DNA of 64,000 nt from Streptomyces viridochromogenes (GTDB lineage: Bacteria > Actinomycetota > Actinomycetes > Streptomycetales > Streptomycetaceae). The position numbers and the translations under genes were made by a program. The stretch spans positions 312,633-376,632 of the forward strand of contig NZ_LGUR01000002.1 of assembly GCF_001270495.1 (NCBI RefSeq), written 5' to 3'. The notes beneath the pieces were generated by a model. It ran no database searches. It was not told the DNA's origin and saw nothing but the letters and a program-made list of their open reading frames with translations. Of this stretch, positions 51,824 through 61,232 are shown one piece after another. The first letter of the stretch is position 1, and each line of letters opens with the position of its first letter.

Positions 51824-53296
51824 ATGAACAACAACAGGGGCAGAGGGCTGCAGGCCAACGCCCTCGGTACGTTCGACACGGTGGTGATGGCGGTCGCGGG
51901 CAGCGCCCCCGCGTACTCGATCGCCACGACCACGGCGGTGCTCGTCTCGGCGGTCGGGCTGGCCAGTCCGGCCGCGCTGCTCTACTGCGCGATACCGATG
52001 CTGGGCATCGCACTGGCCTTCAGCTATCTCAGCCGGATCGACGTGACCGCGGGCGCCAGTTACTCCTGGGTGGGGCGTACGCTGCACCCCTTTCTGGGGT
52101 TCATCAGCGGCTGGGCGCTGGTGATCTCGGCGACCATCTTCATGGTGGCGGGCTCCCTGCCGGCCGGATCGATGACGCTCGCTCTCTTCGACTCGGAACT
52201 CGCGGACGACACCGCGCTGTCCACGCTGGTCGGCGCCGGCTGGTTCCTGCTCATGCTGTGCGTGGTGCTGGGCGGCGCGCGGCTCACCGTCCGGGCGCAG
52301 CTGGTGATGTCCGGTGTCGAGCTGGCGATACTGGCCCTGTTCGCCGTACTCGCCCTGCTCCACTCGGACAAGGCCCGGGCCTTCGACTGGTCCTGGCTCG
52401 GTCTCGGGCACTTCGACGGGGTCACGGGGTTCGCGTCGGGGGCGCTGATCGCGGCGTTCTACTACTGGGGCTGGGACGTCACCAGCAACCTCAGTGAGGA
52501 GACCCGCGACAGCCGTCGTACGACCGGCCTCGCGGGGCTGATCGGGGTGGGCGTCGTCTTCCTGCTGTTCGAGGTGTTCACCATCGCGGTGAACGTCATC
52601 CTCTCCTCGCGGCAGATCCAGGACAACGACGCCAACGTGCTCGCCGTGCTCGGGGAGGAGGTCTGGCCGGGCTGGGGCGGCAAGTTGCTGATCGTGGCGG
52701 TGATGCTGTCCACCATCGCCACCCTGGAGACGACGCTCATCCAGGTCACGCGCTCGCTGTTCGCGATGGGCCGGGACCGTACGATGCCGTCCGCGCTGGG
52801 CCGGGTGCACCGCAGGTGGAACACGCCGTGGGTGGCGATCTCGGTCGTCGGCGTGGTGGCGCTGGCGATGTTCGTCGCCTCCAACTTCCTGGGCACGGTG
52901 GGCGAAATCCTTTCCGACGCCATCTCCGCGATGGGGCTGCAGATCGCCCTCTACTACGGGCTGACAGGGCTGGCGGCGGTGTTCGCCTACCGCAAGTTGC
53001 TGCTGAAGTCGGTGGGCAACCTGGTCTTCGGCGGCCTGTGGCCGTTGTTCGGGGCCCTGTTCATGTTCTGGATCTTCGTCGAGTCGCTGGGTGAGCTGAG
53101 CCGTTCCGCGATCGCGATCGGCATCGGCGGTCTCGCGGCCGGGCTGATCCCGATGCTCTGGTACTGGCGGCAGGGCAGCGACTACTACCGGCCGGCCAAG
53201 CTGGACGCCGCGCGGACCGTCGAGGCGGACTACGTCCCCGCCGGCGGTGGCGGCGACAACTCCCTTGTCCACGAGGGTCTTCCCACCGACTTCTGA
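51824..53296 (+). CDS. APC family amino acid permease
   Basis: A 490-residue transporter with about 12 membrane helices. The first conserved region is ALGTFDTVVMAVAGSAPAYS, with the unwound helix 1 glycine motif typical of the APC superfamily. Further marks are FSYLSRIDVTAGASYSWVGR and YYWGWDVTSNLSEETRDSRR, the latter resembling polyamine or amino-acid permeases of the ethanolamine/glutamate group. The ATG at 51824 starts the conserved N-terminus; the ribosome-binding site is weak. The hypothetical gene after it starts 11 bases beyond its stop, so they form an operon. Confidence 0.9.
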   Translation: MNNNRGRGLQANALGTFDTVVMAVAGSAPAYSIATTTAVLVSAVGLASPAALLYCAIPMLGIALAFSYLSRIDVTAGASYSWVGRTLHPFLGFISGWALVISATIFMVAGSLPAGSMTLALFDSELADDTALSTLVGAGWFLLMLCVVLGGARLTVRAQLVMSGVELAILALFAVLALLHSDKARAFDWSWLGLGHFDGVTGFASGALIAAFYYWGWDVTSNLSEETRDSRRTTGLAGLIGVGVVFLLFEVFTIAVNVILSSRQIQDNDANVLAVLGEEVWPGWGGKLLIVAVMLSTIATLETTLIQVTRSLFAMGRDRTMPSALGRVHRRWNTPWVAISVVGVVALAMFVASNFLGTVGEILSDAISAMGLQIALYYGLTGLAAVFAYRKLLLKSVGNLVFGGLWPLFGALFMFWIFVESLGELSRSAIAIGIGGLAAGLIPMLWYWRQGSDYYRPAKLDAARTVEADYVPAGGGGDNSLVHEGLPTDF

Positions 53297-53307
53297 GGGA
53301 GCCCTCG

Positions 53308-54267
53308 ATGGCGAAAGACCGCTTCGCTCCCGACTTCGACCCCGACTGCGGGGACACCGCCCTCACCCGCGGCCGCCAGGACATCGTCATCGGCCGCTGG
53401 CAGGGACTGCGGGAGCTGCTGCGGGTCACCGGTCGCGACTGGCTGGTCCGCGGCCATCGGACCCGGCTGCTCGCCCAGGCCTGTGCGGGCAGTTCGACCG
53501 TGGAGTCATGGCTGGCCGCCGAGCCGCACAGCGCCGACGCGCTGGTGCTGCGGGCGGCGACGGACACGACCCGGGCGTTCAACCTGGCGATCGCCGCGGG
53601 CCGGGGCGTGCCGATCGACCGGCGGCGCATCGACAGCGCGGTGCTGTCGTGCCTCAGGGCCGCCGACGCCTACCCGGAGGATCCGACCCCGTGGGTCTCG
53701 CTGATGTCCGTCGCCCGGCTGTATCCGTCGGGCGTACGACGGCAGGAACTGGCCCGCTGGTGGGACGAGTTGCACCAACGCGACCCGTACAGCGTGGAGG
53801 GCCATCTCCAGGTGCTGCACTACTACTCCTCGCGCTGGCACGGCACCCACGGCCTGATGTACGACTTCGCCCGCGACGCGGCCGGCGTGGCGCCGTCCGG
53901 CTGTCCGCTGCCGGTGCTCGTGCAGTACGCGCGCGTCGAGGAGTTCCGCTACGCCCTGGACGCGGCCCGGGGGCAGCATGCCTCCATGGGGCTGGGGCAG
54001 CACTGGAGCAACGACGGCGCCGTCAGTGACGTGCGCCGCACCTGGGAGCGCTGGATCATGGGCCGCACCGGCAACGGCATCGCCCCCGGCGAGCTGCGCG
54101 ACGTGAACTACCTGGCCCACGCGGCCTGTCACGCGGGGGCCCACGACATCGCCGCGGCCCTGTTCCGGATGCTGGAGCGCCGGGCCACGCGGGCTCCGTG
54201 GGCGTACACCGGCGATCCGGAGAAGCAGTTCGTCAAGTGGCGCAAGGAGGTGGGGGTTCGCGGGTGA
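53308..54267 (+). CDS. Hypothetical helical-repeat protein
   Basis: A 319-residue soluble protein made mostly of helices in a TPR-like arrangement (LVLRAATDTTRAFNLAIAAG, VSLMSVARLYPSGVRRQELA, LAHAACHAGAHDIAAALFRM). It has no catalytic motif. It is co-transcribed with the permease. Its role is unknown; regulation of the permease or unrelated housekeeping are both possible. Confidence 0.75.
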   Translation: MAKDRFAPDFDPDCGDTALTRGRQDIVIGRWQGLRELLRVTGRDWLVRGHRTRLLAQACAGSSTVESWLAAEPHSADALVLRAATDTTRAFNLAIAAGRGVPIDRRRIDSAVLSCLRAADAYPEDPTPWVSLMSVARLYPSGVRRQELARWWDELHQRDPYSVEGHLQVLHYYSSRWHGTHGLMYDFARDAAGVAPSGCPLPVLVQYARVEEFRYALDAARGQHASMGLGQHWSNDGAVSDVRRTWERWIMGRTGNGIAPGELRDVNYLAHAACHAGAHDIAAALFRMLERRATRAPWAYTGDPEKQFVKWRKEVGVRG

Positions 54268-54292
54268 CCCGGACGGCTCGCGCCCGTCGCGC

Positions 54293-55246
54293 TCACAGCG
54301 CCCCGCGCCGGACGAGGACCCCGAGCACGACCAGCCCGGGAAGCAGCGGCAGCCACACCGTCAGCAGTCGGTAGCCGAGCACGGCGGAGGCGGCCGCGGT
54401 GGCCGGGGCGCCTGCCGCGGTGAGCGCGAGGGCGAGCACGGCGTCGAAGGAGCCGAGGCCGCCGGGGGTGGGCAGCAGGGCGGCCACGGTGCTCGCGGCG
54501 ACGTAGAGCAGGGCGACCCGGGCCGGCGGGAGAGGCAGGGCGACCGCTCGGGTGACGGTGATCAGGACGAGGCAGTGCAGCGCCACGAAGGCCAGCGATC
54601 CGCCCCACAGGCCCGCCGCCCGCGCCGGGCGGGCGTGGACGACGCCGACGTACGCCCGTACCGCCACCAGGGCCCGTCGGCACCAGCGCCTCAACGGGCC
54701 GGCCGACACCACCATCGCGCCGCCCGCCAGCACGCAGACGGTGAGCAGGAGTTCCCCGCTGAAGTGCGGGAGGTTCGGGAGGTGCGGCCTGCCGGGGCAG
54801 GCCGCGAAGAGTACGGCGACCAGGGCGCCGCGCACGAGCGCACCGGCCGTGCCCTTGACCACGATCGCGGTGGCCGCGTCGGCGATCGGTATGCCGCAGC
54901 GCATGAGCAGCCGCAGGGTCACCGCGCACCCGCCCAGTCCGGCGGGCAGGAAGTGGTTGGCGGTGGAGGCGGCGAACTGCCCTGCCACGAGCCGCCCCGG
55001 GGGGAGCCTGCGGGGCACCGCGCCCTGCAGCGCGAGCGCCGCGCAGGGCGCGGTGGCCAGGGTGGCCAGTGCGGCGACGAGCAGCCAGCCCTGGTCGGCG
55101 ACGGCGAGCCGCACCGCGCCGGTCTCCAGCACCGGCCAGTGGCGCCGGGCCAGGCAGACCACGGCTGTCAGGACGACGAGGGTGAGGGCGGCGTGCCAGT
55201 ACGCCCGTCTCCGCCGGGGTGCGGAGAGGAGTCGCTCCGACGTCAT
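54293..55246 (-). CDS. UPF0104/lysylphosphatidylglycerol-synthase-type membrane protein
   Basis: A 317-residue protein with about eight membrane helices and the family pattern NHFLPAGLGGCAVTLRLLMR. Later it has the glycine-rich LLPTPGGLGSFDAVLALALT. This family (AglD/MprF transmembrane part) is often associated with flipping or building of lipid-linked molecules. It overlaps the preceding glycosyltransferase gene by four bases (ATGA), so both probably act on the same membrane glycoconjugate. Confidence 0.85.
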   Translation of the reverse strand: MTSERLLSAPRRRRAYWHAALTLVVLTAVVCLARRHWPVLETGAVRLAVADQGWLLVAALATLATAPCAALALQGAVPRRLPPGRLVAGQFAASTANHFLPAGLGGCAVTLRLLMRCGIPIADAATAIVVKGTAGALVRGALVAVLFAACPGRPHLPNLPHFSGELLLTVCVLAGGAMVVSAGPLRRWCRRALVAVRAYVGVVHARPARAAGLWGGSLAFVALHCLVLITVTRAVALPLPPARVALLYVAASTVAALLPTPGGLGSFDAVLALALTAAGAPATAAASAVLGYRLLTVWLPLLPGLVVLGVLVRRGAL

Positions 55247-56739
55247 GCCGGTCCGCCCGCGCCCGGCGCCGGGGCGATGCGGACCTCCAGGCCGTCGAGG
55301 CGGTGGAGTTCCCAGTCACGGGCGTACCGGGCCGGTTCGCCGCCGGGGTCGGTGAGGGCGCCGACCGGGATGTCGCGGGAGGTGCGCAGGATGTCGGCCG
55401 TGGTGGTGTTGGCGTTGTGGCCGCGGGTCGCCCCGGAGGCGCAGCCGGTGTAGTAGGCGACGGGGATGGCCTCGTGCCCGGTGAGCAGACAGGGCGGGCG
55501 GACGCCGAGCCGGTGGAGCGCGGCGGCGGAGCGCGCCCAGGCCGCGCGGTCGGCGGTGGTGCGGTCCACGGTGCGGTCCAGGACGACGTACTGCACGGCC
55601 AGATGTCCGGCCAGTCCGAGCGCGATCACGGCGGCGGCCGCCGGACGCCACCGGCCGTTCGGCTTGGTGGCCAGATGGAGCAGCGCGTCGGCGACCGGGA
55701 GCGCGAGCAGTGCGTAGGTGGGAAGGAGGAAGCGGGGGGCCGCGTATCCGATCATGAACAGGTACGGGAAGGCGGCCGTCGCGGCGCAGGCCAGCGGGAC
55801 CAGGGTGCGGGTGGTGCGGCCGGCCAGGACCGCGACCGCCAGTCCGTAGGCGGCGAGGAGGGGCAGGACGAACCACCAGGCGTAGACGACCGGGGTGGGC
55901 ATCTCGCCGTTGCAGGGCCGGCACAGGGTGCTGCCGACCAGGCTGCGCAACTGGTCGTCGACGGCGAGGTTCCAGCCGAGGTCGCCCTGGATGCGGGAGG
56001 CCTGGTTCAGCCGCTCGCGCAGGCCGCCGTAGCTGACGATCGCCTCGATCACCCACTGGGCGCCACCGGCCACCAGGCCCGCCGTGAGGGCGCCGCCGAG
56101 CCGCCAGTGCCGTCCCGCCACCGCGAGTACGAGCAGCGGCAGCGCGACCCAGACGGCGTCGGTGGGCCGCATCCAGGCCATCAGCGCGGCGCCCGCCAGG
56201 ATGCCCCACAGGGCGCGTCGGTCGGTGCGGTCCGCGCGGGCCCGCAGGAAGCAGGCGACGCAGATCAGGGCGCCGAAGGCGACCCAGAGGTTGGGCATGG
56301 CCTGCGGGCCGTAGAAGAGGGTCACCCACAGGGTGGCGAAGAGGGCTGCCGCGCCGGCCAGTACGCGGGGCGGGAACAGTCCGCGCCAGGCGCGCAGCGC
56401 CAGGTACAGGCCGAGTCCGGACAGGACGGCGAGATAGCCGCGCAGCAGCGGCGTGGACGACGACCAGGAGGCGACGGGCCACACCAGCAGGGGGACGCCA
56501 CGCGCGCGTGGTGCGCTGAAGAAGGCGGCCGGAGCGTCGGTGCCGACCTGGCTGACGTACACCACCTCGTCCCAGCCGAGGCCGATCGAGGGCCGCACGA
56601 GCAGGAGTTGGGCGAGAGTGAAGGCGGCGGCCACGACCGCGAGCAGGCCGTGGCCGCGCGTCTGCCAGGACCTGCCGGACATGAACGCCTCGTCGCGTCG
56701 TCCCATGCTCACGACCATGGGCTTCGTGCCGTGCGCCAT
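55243..56739 (-). CDS. Membrane glycosyltransferase, GT39/ArnT-like
   Basis: A 498-residue polytopic protein. The first helix (LLAVVAAAFTLAQLLLVRPS) is followed by an extracellular loop with IGLGWDEVVYVSQV, the conserved acidic DE motif of GT-C enzymes that take sugars from a polyprenyl-phosphate. About ten more helices follow. The ATG at 56739 has GGAGGGG six bases upstream. It is coupled to the UPF0104 gene. The glycan and acceptor are unknown. Confidence 0.83.
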   Translation of the reverse strand: MAHGTKPMVVSMGRRDEAFMSGRSWQTRGHGLLAVVAAAFTLAQLLLVRPSIGLGWDEVVYVSQVGTDAPAAFFSAPRARGVPLLVWPVASWSSSTPLLRGYLAVLSGLGLYLALRAWRGLFPPRVLAGAAALFATLWVTLFYGPQAMPNLWVAFGALICVACFLRARADRTDRRALWGILAGAALMAWMRPTDAVWVALPLLVLAVAGRHWRLGGALTAGLVAGGAQWVIEAIVSYGGLRERLNQASRIQGDLGWNLAVDDQLRSLVGSTLCRPCNGEMPTPVVYAWWFVLPLLAAYGLAVAVLAGRTTRTLVPLACAATAAFPYLFMIGYAAPRFLLPTYALLALPVADALLHLATKPNGRWRPAAAAVIALGLAGHLAVQYVVLDRTVDRTTADRAAWARSAAALHRLGVRPPCLLTGHEAIPVAYYTGCASGATRGHNANTTTADILRTSRDIPVGALTDPGGEPARYARDWELHRLDGLEVRIAPAPGAGGPA

Positions 56740-56912
56740 CGTCCGCCCCTCCCCCTACGCGCCGTAGGGTTTCTGAGCCCCGTAGCCAGGCGAGTGGGAC
56801 AACGGGGAGCCGGAGAAACACCAGAAACACGGACAAACTAACCCGCAATGGACAGGTGTGCAGGGTGATGTTCGGCCAGGCGCCTGACCGGCCGGGTGAC
56901 ACACTCTGCTGT

Positions 56913-57593
56913 GTGGCCCCGACTTTCGACGATCTCCTCGCCCGCGCCCGGTCCCTCCCCCGCGACGGCCGCCGCGCCGTCCTCGGCATCGCCGGGAGCC
57001 CCGGGGCGGGCAAGACGACGCTGGCCGAGCATCTGGTGCGGGAGCTGAACGGCTCCGGTGCCCCGTGGGTCGCGCACGTGCCCATGGACGGCTTCCATCT
57101 CGCCGACGTCGAGTTGGACCGGCTCGGGCGACGGGACCGCAAGGGGGCGCCGGACACCTTCGACGCGGCGGGGTACGCGGCGCTGCTGCGGCGTCTGCGC
57201 GAGGAGGCCGACGGTGGGACCGTGTACGCGCCCGGCTTCGAGCGGGTTCTGGAGCAGCCGATCGCGGGTGCCGTTCCGGTGGAGCCGTCGGCCCGGCTGG
57301 TGGTGACCGAGGGGAACTATCTCCTGCTGGACACGGGGGCGTGGGCCCGGGTGCGGCCGCAGCTTGACGAGGTGTGGTTCTGCGAGGCCGACGAACCGGA
57401 GCGGATCCGGCGGCTGATCGCCCGGCACGAGGAGTTCGGCAAGCCGCACGAGCGGGCGGTGGCCTGGGTGCTGGGCTCGGATCAGCGCAACGCCGAGCTG
57501 GTCGCCGCGACCCGGGACCGGGCCGACCTGGTGGTACCGGGCACGGCACTGCCCGTCCCGCGGGGGCCGCGGCCCGCCCGCGCCGAGGTCTGA
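56913..57593 (+). CDS. Nucleoside/nucleotide kinase family P-loop protein
   Basis: A 226-residue kinase of the pantothenate/uridine kinase-like P-loop group. Walker A: VLGIAGSPGAGKTTLAEHLV. Substrate region: VPMDGFHLADVELDRLGRRD, a signature of this FrcK/YggC-like group. LVVTEGNYLLLD follows. The GTG at 56913 is chosen because it starts the fold; earlier ATGs at 56856-56868 are possible and no clear ribosome-binding site decides. Probable substrate: a sugar, nucleoside or pantothenate-like alcohol. The convergent operon ends 12 bases downstream. Confidence 0.85.
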   Translation: MAPTFDDLLARARSLPRDGRRAVLGIAGSPGAGKTTLAEHLVRELNGSGAPWVAHVPMDGFHLADVELDRLGRRDRKGAPDTFDAAGYAALLRRLREEADGGTVYAPGFERVLEQPIAGAVPVEPSARLVVTEGNYLLLDTGAWARVRPQLDEVWFCEADEPERIRRLIARHEEFGKPHERAVAWVLGSDQRNAELVAATRDRADLVVPGTALPVPRGPRPARAEV

Positions 57594-57605
57594 CCCGGTG
57601 GGCCT

Positions 57606-59462
57606 CTAGGACGCCTTGAGCGTGAGCTCCGGCTCTCCGTGGGCGTCGCCCGCCGCCTCGCCGATCAAGGCGGTGAAGGCGTCGGTGCGGACCTTCAGGC
57701 CCGAACCGTCGCGTTCGCAGGAGAGTGCGCCGAACGGGCCCGACGGACCGTAGCGCACGGCGAAGACGTGCAGCTCCTCCGGGGCGCCGGGGGCCGGTTC
57801 GGCCTCCAGGGCCGTCGAGCTGACCAGGTGCCGCCAGCCCTCGTCGGGGTTGCCGTAGCCGCGGGGGTCGGCCGCCAGCGCGAAGGCCGCCTCCTCCTGG
57901 GTCCGGTCCGCGCGGGCGTCGAAGTGGTCCACGCCGTCCGACTGGGGGTGCGTCAGGCGCAGCGCGCCGGCCGACGTGACATCGCCGTCCGCCGTCCTGC
58001 GCACCCGGTCACCGTCGTCGGTGGCGTACGGCAGGCCGGCGAGCAGATACGGCGTCCCGGGGAGCTGCTCCACCGCGACGGTCACCCACAGGCTCGTGCC
58101 GTCGGTGACGTACAGGGACCGCACATGGCGCAGGACGTGGTCGCGGCCGACGACCGGCTTGGTGACCAGCTTGGCCGTGAGGCCGCCGGCGCGGACGTCC
58201 CGGACGCGTACCTCGCCCATCGGGCGGCAGAACAGGAAGCCGTCCGTCACCGGGCCGAAGCCGTGCTGCCGGTTCACCGCCGCCGGGAGGTAGTACGTGC
58301 CCGCCGCCTCGACCAGCGACGGGGTCATACGGTCGTCGAAGGCCACCGAGACCGTGCCCGCACGCAGTTGGTGGCGGGCCGGGAGCGGCGACGGGCTCCG
58401 GTGCCAGCGCGTGGTGTCCTGGATCTGCCAGACGAGCATCCAGGCGAAGTGGCCGTCGACTCCGCCGTCCGCCTGGACCGCGTGCCGGCCCCACCGGGAG
58501 TCGCCCCGGTAGCGGCCGAGGTCGGAACCGATACGCCGGCTGAAGTAGCGCAGGCCGAGGACCGACTCGAAGGCGCTGTGCTGCTCGCTGTAGCGCGGGC
58601 CGCCGTTGTCGAAGCCACCGTTGGTGAGGCGGGCGTCGATGTAGCGGGCCAGCGCGTCGCCGTCCTCGGCGAAGACCCTCTCGCCGCTGACCCGATGGGC
58701 CTGGGCGAGGAAGGACAGGGAGATCGGGCCGTAGTTGTTGTCGTATGCCCCGCCGTGCTCGGGAGGCAGCAGCGCGCCCCGGTCGGCCACCCGGTGGTCG
58801 CGGATCTTGCTGACGTACAGGGCGATCGCCCGCGCACGCACCTGCTCGCCCTGGCCCGGCGGGAGATGGCGGGCCAGCATCAGCCCGCCGACGACGCAAC
58901 CGATGGCCTGGTTGCCGGCCTCCTGCGGATTGAAGAAGGTCGCCTCGGTCAGCCAGCGCCAGTAGCCGTGCGCCACGTCGAGGAGTTCGGCGCGCTGCTC
59001 GCCCTCGACGAGGCCCTCCGCCAGCTCCAGCACGTTGACGGTCTGGAGGAGCGCCCACACCGTGCTCGGCCAGTCTCCGATGGGGTGGGCGCCGGAGGCC
59101 AGGGTGTAGCGGGCGTAGGGCAGGGCGGAGGCGCGGGCCTTCAGATTGGGGTAGCCGGGGTTGTCCTCGGTGTACACCCGCTCGCGCAGATGGAAGGCGA
59201 GGCTGCGGCGCACGGCCTCCGGCAGGCGTGGGTCCCTGCCGCGCTGCCAGGCGAGGGCGAGGAGTGAGGTGATGCCGAGGGACGTGTCGCCGATGTCGTC
59301 GACGCGGTCCGGGTGCTCCAGGCTGCCCTCCGGCGTCAGCCGGGCCAGTGCCTCCTCCACGACACCGGCGAGGACCGCGTCGTACGCCTCGGGGCTGTCC
59401 GGCAGGTCGTGCAGCGGGCCGAGCTGCCGCGGGAGGTGCACGGGAGGGGACGGGTGGTGCAC
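57606..59462 (-). CDS. Polysaccharide-lyase-like (alpha/alpha)-barrel protein, last gene of sugar operon
   Basis: A 618-residue cytosolic protein without signal peptide. The N-terminal half is an all-helical toroid (GDTSLGITSLLALAWQRGRD, EAGNQAIGCVVGGLMLARHL, YDNNYGPISLSFLAQAHRVS). The C-terminal half is a beta-sandwich (GFLFCRPMGEVRVRDVRAGG). This two-domain plan is that of heparinase II/III- and alginate-lyase-type enzymes. An exact polysaccharide lyase family is not assigned, and a glucuronyl hydrolase-like role is not excluded. It starts at a GTG 49 bases after the preceding gene's stop. Confidence 0.68.
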   Translation of the reverse strand: MHHPSPPVHLPRQLGPLHDLPDSPEAYDAVLAGVVEEALARLTPEGSLEHPDRVDDIGDTSLGITSLLALAWQRGRDPRLPEAVRRSLAFHLRERVYTEDNPGYPNLKARASALPYARYTLASGAHPIGDWPSTVWALLQTVNVLELAEGLVEGEQRAELLDVAHGYWRWLTEATFFNPQEAGNQAIGCVVGGLMLARHLPPGQGEQVRARAIALYVSKIRDHRVADRGALLPPEHGGAYDNNYGPISLSFLAQAHRVSGERVFAEDGDALARYIDARLTNGGFDNGGPRYSEQHSAFESVLGLRYFSRRIGSDLGRYRGDSRWGRHAVQADGGVDGHFAWMLVWQIQDTTRWHRSPSPLPARHQLRAGTVSVAFDDRMTPSLVEAAGTYYLPAAVNRQHGFGPVTDGFLFCRPMGEVRVRDVRAGGLTAKLVTKPVVGRDHVLRHVRSLYVTDGTSLWVTVAVEQLPGTPYLLAGLPYATDDGDRVRRTADGDVTSAGALRLTHPQSDGVDHFDARADRTQEEAAFALAADPRGYGNPDEGWRHLVSSTALEAEPAPGAPEELHVFAVRYGPSGPFGALSCERDGSGLKVRTDAFTALIGEAAGDAHGEPELTLKAS

Positions 59463-59511
59463 GGGGATCAGCCCTTCATGCCTGAGACGGCCATGGCGTG
59501 GTTCGTCGGGG

Positions 59512-61230
59512 TCACGCGACGGGTGCGGACCGGCGGGCGCGCAGTGCGACGGTCAGGGTGTGCGAGCCGAGTCCACCGATGTACACGCGGTTCCCGGTCG
59601 TCGCGTCGGTGCCGCCCACCACGGTGTAGTCCTGCCCGGGGTCGTACCGCAGTACGTCGCTCCGGTCCGGCCCGGCAAGCGGTTCGCCCGCCTCGACGTC
59701 GGCCTCTACCCGGATCTCGTCGTCACCCACCCGGTAGGTCATCGGCCCGGTCGTCAGGCACCAACGTCCGTCGCCGATCGGAACGGCGCCCTCTGTCACG
59801 CCGCCCGGCCGGAAGGTCAGTTCGAGGGCCCAGGGCACCCGTGGTCCGCTGATGTCGAACCGCAGGTCGGCACCGTCCTCCCTCAGGTCCACGTCGACGC
59901 GGGTCGTGTGGGAGACCTCGTCCCGGGGCCGGTCCGGGAAGGCCATCGCGGCCGAGAAGCGTCCCTCGTCCACCAGCCGGTAGACGCCGTCGTCGCGCCG
60001 CTGGTCCGGTGGGAGCGGTTGGTAGTACGCGGCCGTGAGGGTTTCGGTGAGCCGGTACCGGTTGTCGGCGAGCTGTCGCATGTCGGCGGCGCGGAACGGC
60101 CCCAGGTCGAAGAACCCCCGCGTCAGACGGACCGCGTCGAGGACGGCGTGGCCTGCGAACAGGCGCAGGAAGGTGGGGTTGCAGGCGAGGCCCGAGCGGA
60201 TGCGCCGGTGCTGGGGCACGTCCGAGCCGCCGTACACCACCGTGTGCGCGTCGGCCGAGGCGCGTGCGGCGAGGCGTGCGGTGGTGATGTACCGGGTGCG
60301 CGGAAGTGTCTCCGCGTCCGGGGTCGGCAGGGCGCGGCACAGGTCCGGGGTGAGGAGGGTCTGGGCGAGCAGGTCGGGGTCGTCGATGCCGCCGGCGGCC
60401 GCCAGCCGCGCCGCCCGGCCGAAGTCGCCCCGGCCGGTGCGGATCGCGAGCAGCCGGTAGTGCGGCAGGTAGGGCGCCAGGTGGAACGGGTGTTTCTGGT
60501 CCTGTCGTCGCGAGTGGACGGTCTCCACCGTGCCGTCCGGCCTGATCAGGTCCAGGGTCGTGGCGAGATTGCGTTCGACGGCGTCCAGCAGGTCGGCGCG
60601 GCCGAGCACATCGGCCAGGAGCAGCAGCGAAGGGTTGGACACGTGGGCCGCGTAGTTGGCGCTCCGTTCCGAGTACAGGCCCTCCGCGTCGATGTCGACG
60701 CCCTCGGAGAGCCACTCCTCGACGCGGTCGAGCAGCCGGTAGTCGGGGAACGACCGGTGCAGCCGGGCCAGCGCCGCGCACAGCTCCCAGCGGTGGTTCG
60801 GGGTGTGCACCCCACCGGTCAGGAGAGCGCCGGAGGCGGCGCCGGCGATCTCGGCGAGCGCGGCCGTGACGTCGTGCAGTTCCGGCCCCGCGCCGGCGGC
60901 GAGGACGTGCGCGTCGCACACGTCGTTGACGGTGAACGCGGAGTCCGGTGGTGACTGCACGTTGTCGCCGCCGGCGAAGAGGCCGGTGGTGGTCTGCGCG
61001 GCCCGCAGGGCGCGGAGTTGGGTCATCGCGGCGGCGACGGCCTGCTTGCCGCCGTGCAGTTCCGAGTCCGGGGAACGGTATGTCGCGACCAGAGTCTTCA
61101 CCCGCCGCGCCAGGCCGCGGTGCGGCACACCGGCGGGTTCCTCTTCGGGGTCGGCCGCCAGCGGCGCGGCCAGCCGGTCGGCGGCGCGGGCCGCCGACCG
61201 GACGAACTCGTGGTCGAGCGGGGTGGGCAA
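59512..61230 (-). CDS. Heparinase-like polysaccharide lyase candidate
   Basis: A 572-residue soluble protein with a helical N-terminal toroid and a C-terminal beta-sandwich (VPWALELTFRPGGVTEGAVP). A conserved-looking TPNHRWELCAALARL and SERSANYAAHVSNPSLLLL suggest the active-site His, Arg and Tyr of heparinase II/III-like lyases. The TTG at 61230 is taken as start because AAGGA lies six bases upstream and the gene then begins two bases after the permease stop. The operon implies intracellular cleavage of an imported acidic oligosaccharide. The substrate is not known. Confidence 0.66.
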   Translation of the reverse strand: MPTPLDHEFVRSAARAADRLAAPLAADPEEEPAGVPHRGLARRVKTLVATYRSPDSELHGGKQAVAAAMTQLRALRAAQTTTGLFAGGDNVQSPPDSAFTVNDVCDAHVLAAGAGPELHDVTAALAEIAGAASGALLTGGVHTPNHRWELCAALARLHRSFPDYRLLDRVEEWLSEGVDIDAEGLYSERSANYAAHVSNPSLLLLADVLGRADLLDAVERNLATTLDLIRPDGTVETVHSRRQDQKHPFHLAPYLPHYRLLAIRTGRGDFGRAARLAAAGGIDDPDLLAQTLLTPDLCRALPTPDAETLPRTRYITTARLAARASADAHTVVYGGSDVPQHRRIRSGLACNPTFLRLFAGHAVLDAVRLTRGFFDLGPFRAADMRQLADNRYRLTETLTAAYYQPLPPDQRRDDGVYRLVDEGRFSAAMAFPDRPRDEVSHTTRVDVDLREDGADLRFDISGPRVPWALELTFRPGGVTEGAVPIGDGRWCLTTGPMTYRVGDDEIRVEADVEAGEPLAGPDRSDVLRYDPGQDYTVVGGTDATTGNRVYIGGLGSHTLTVALRARRSAPVA

Positions 61231-61232
61231 GG

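Noticed and set aside
51224..53272. Open frame (682 codons) antisense to the APC permease
   Set aside because: The plus-strand frame gives a well-formed 12-helix permease. The antisense translation is Arg/Gln/His-rich low complexity.
59161..60954. Open frame (597 codons) on the plus strand opposite the lyase-like genes
   Set aside because: It spans two genes and their junction on the other strand and has no motif or ribosome-binding site.
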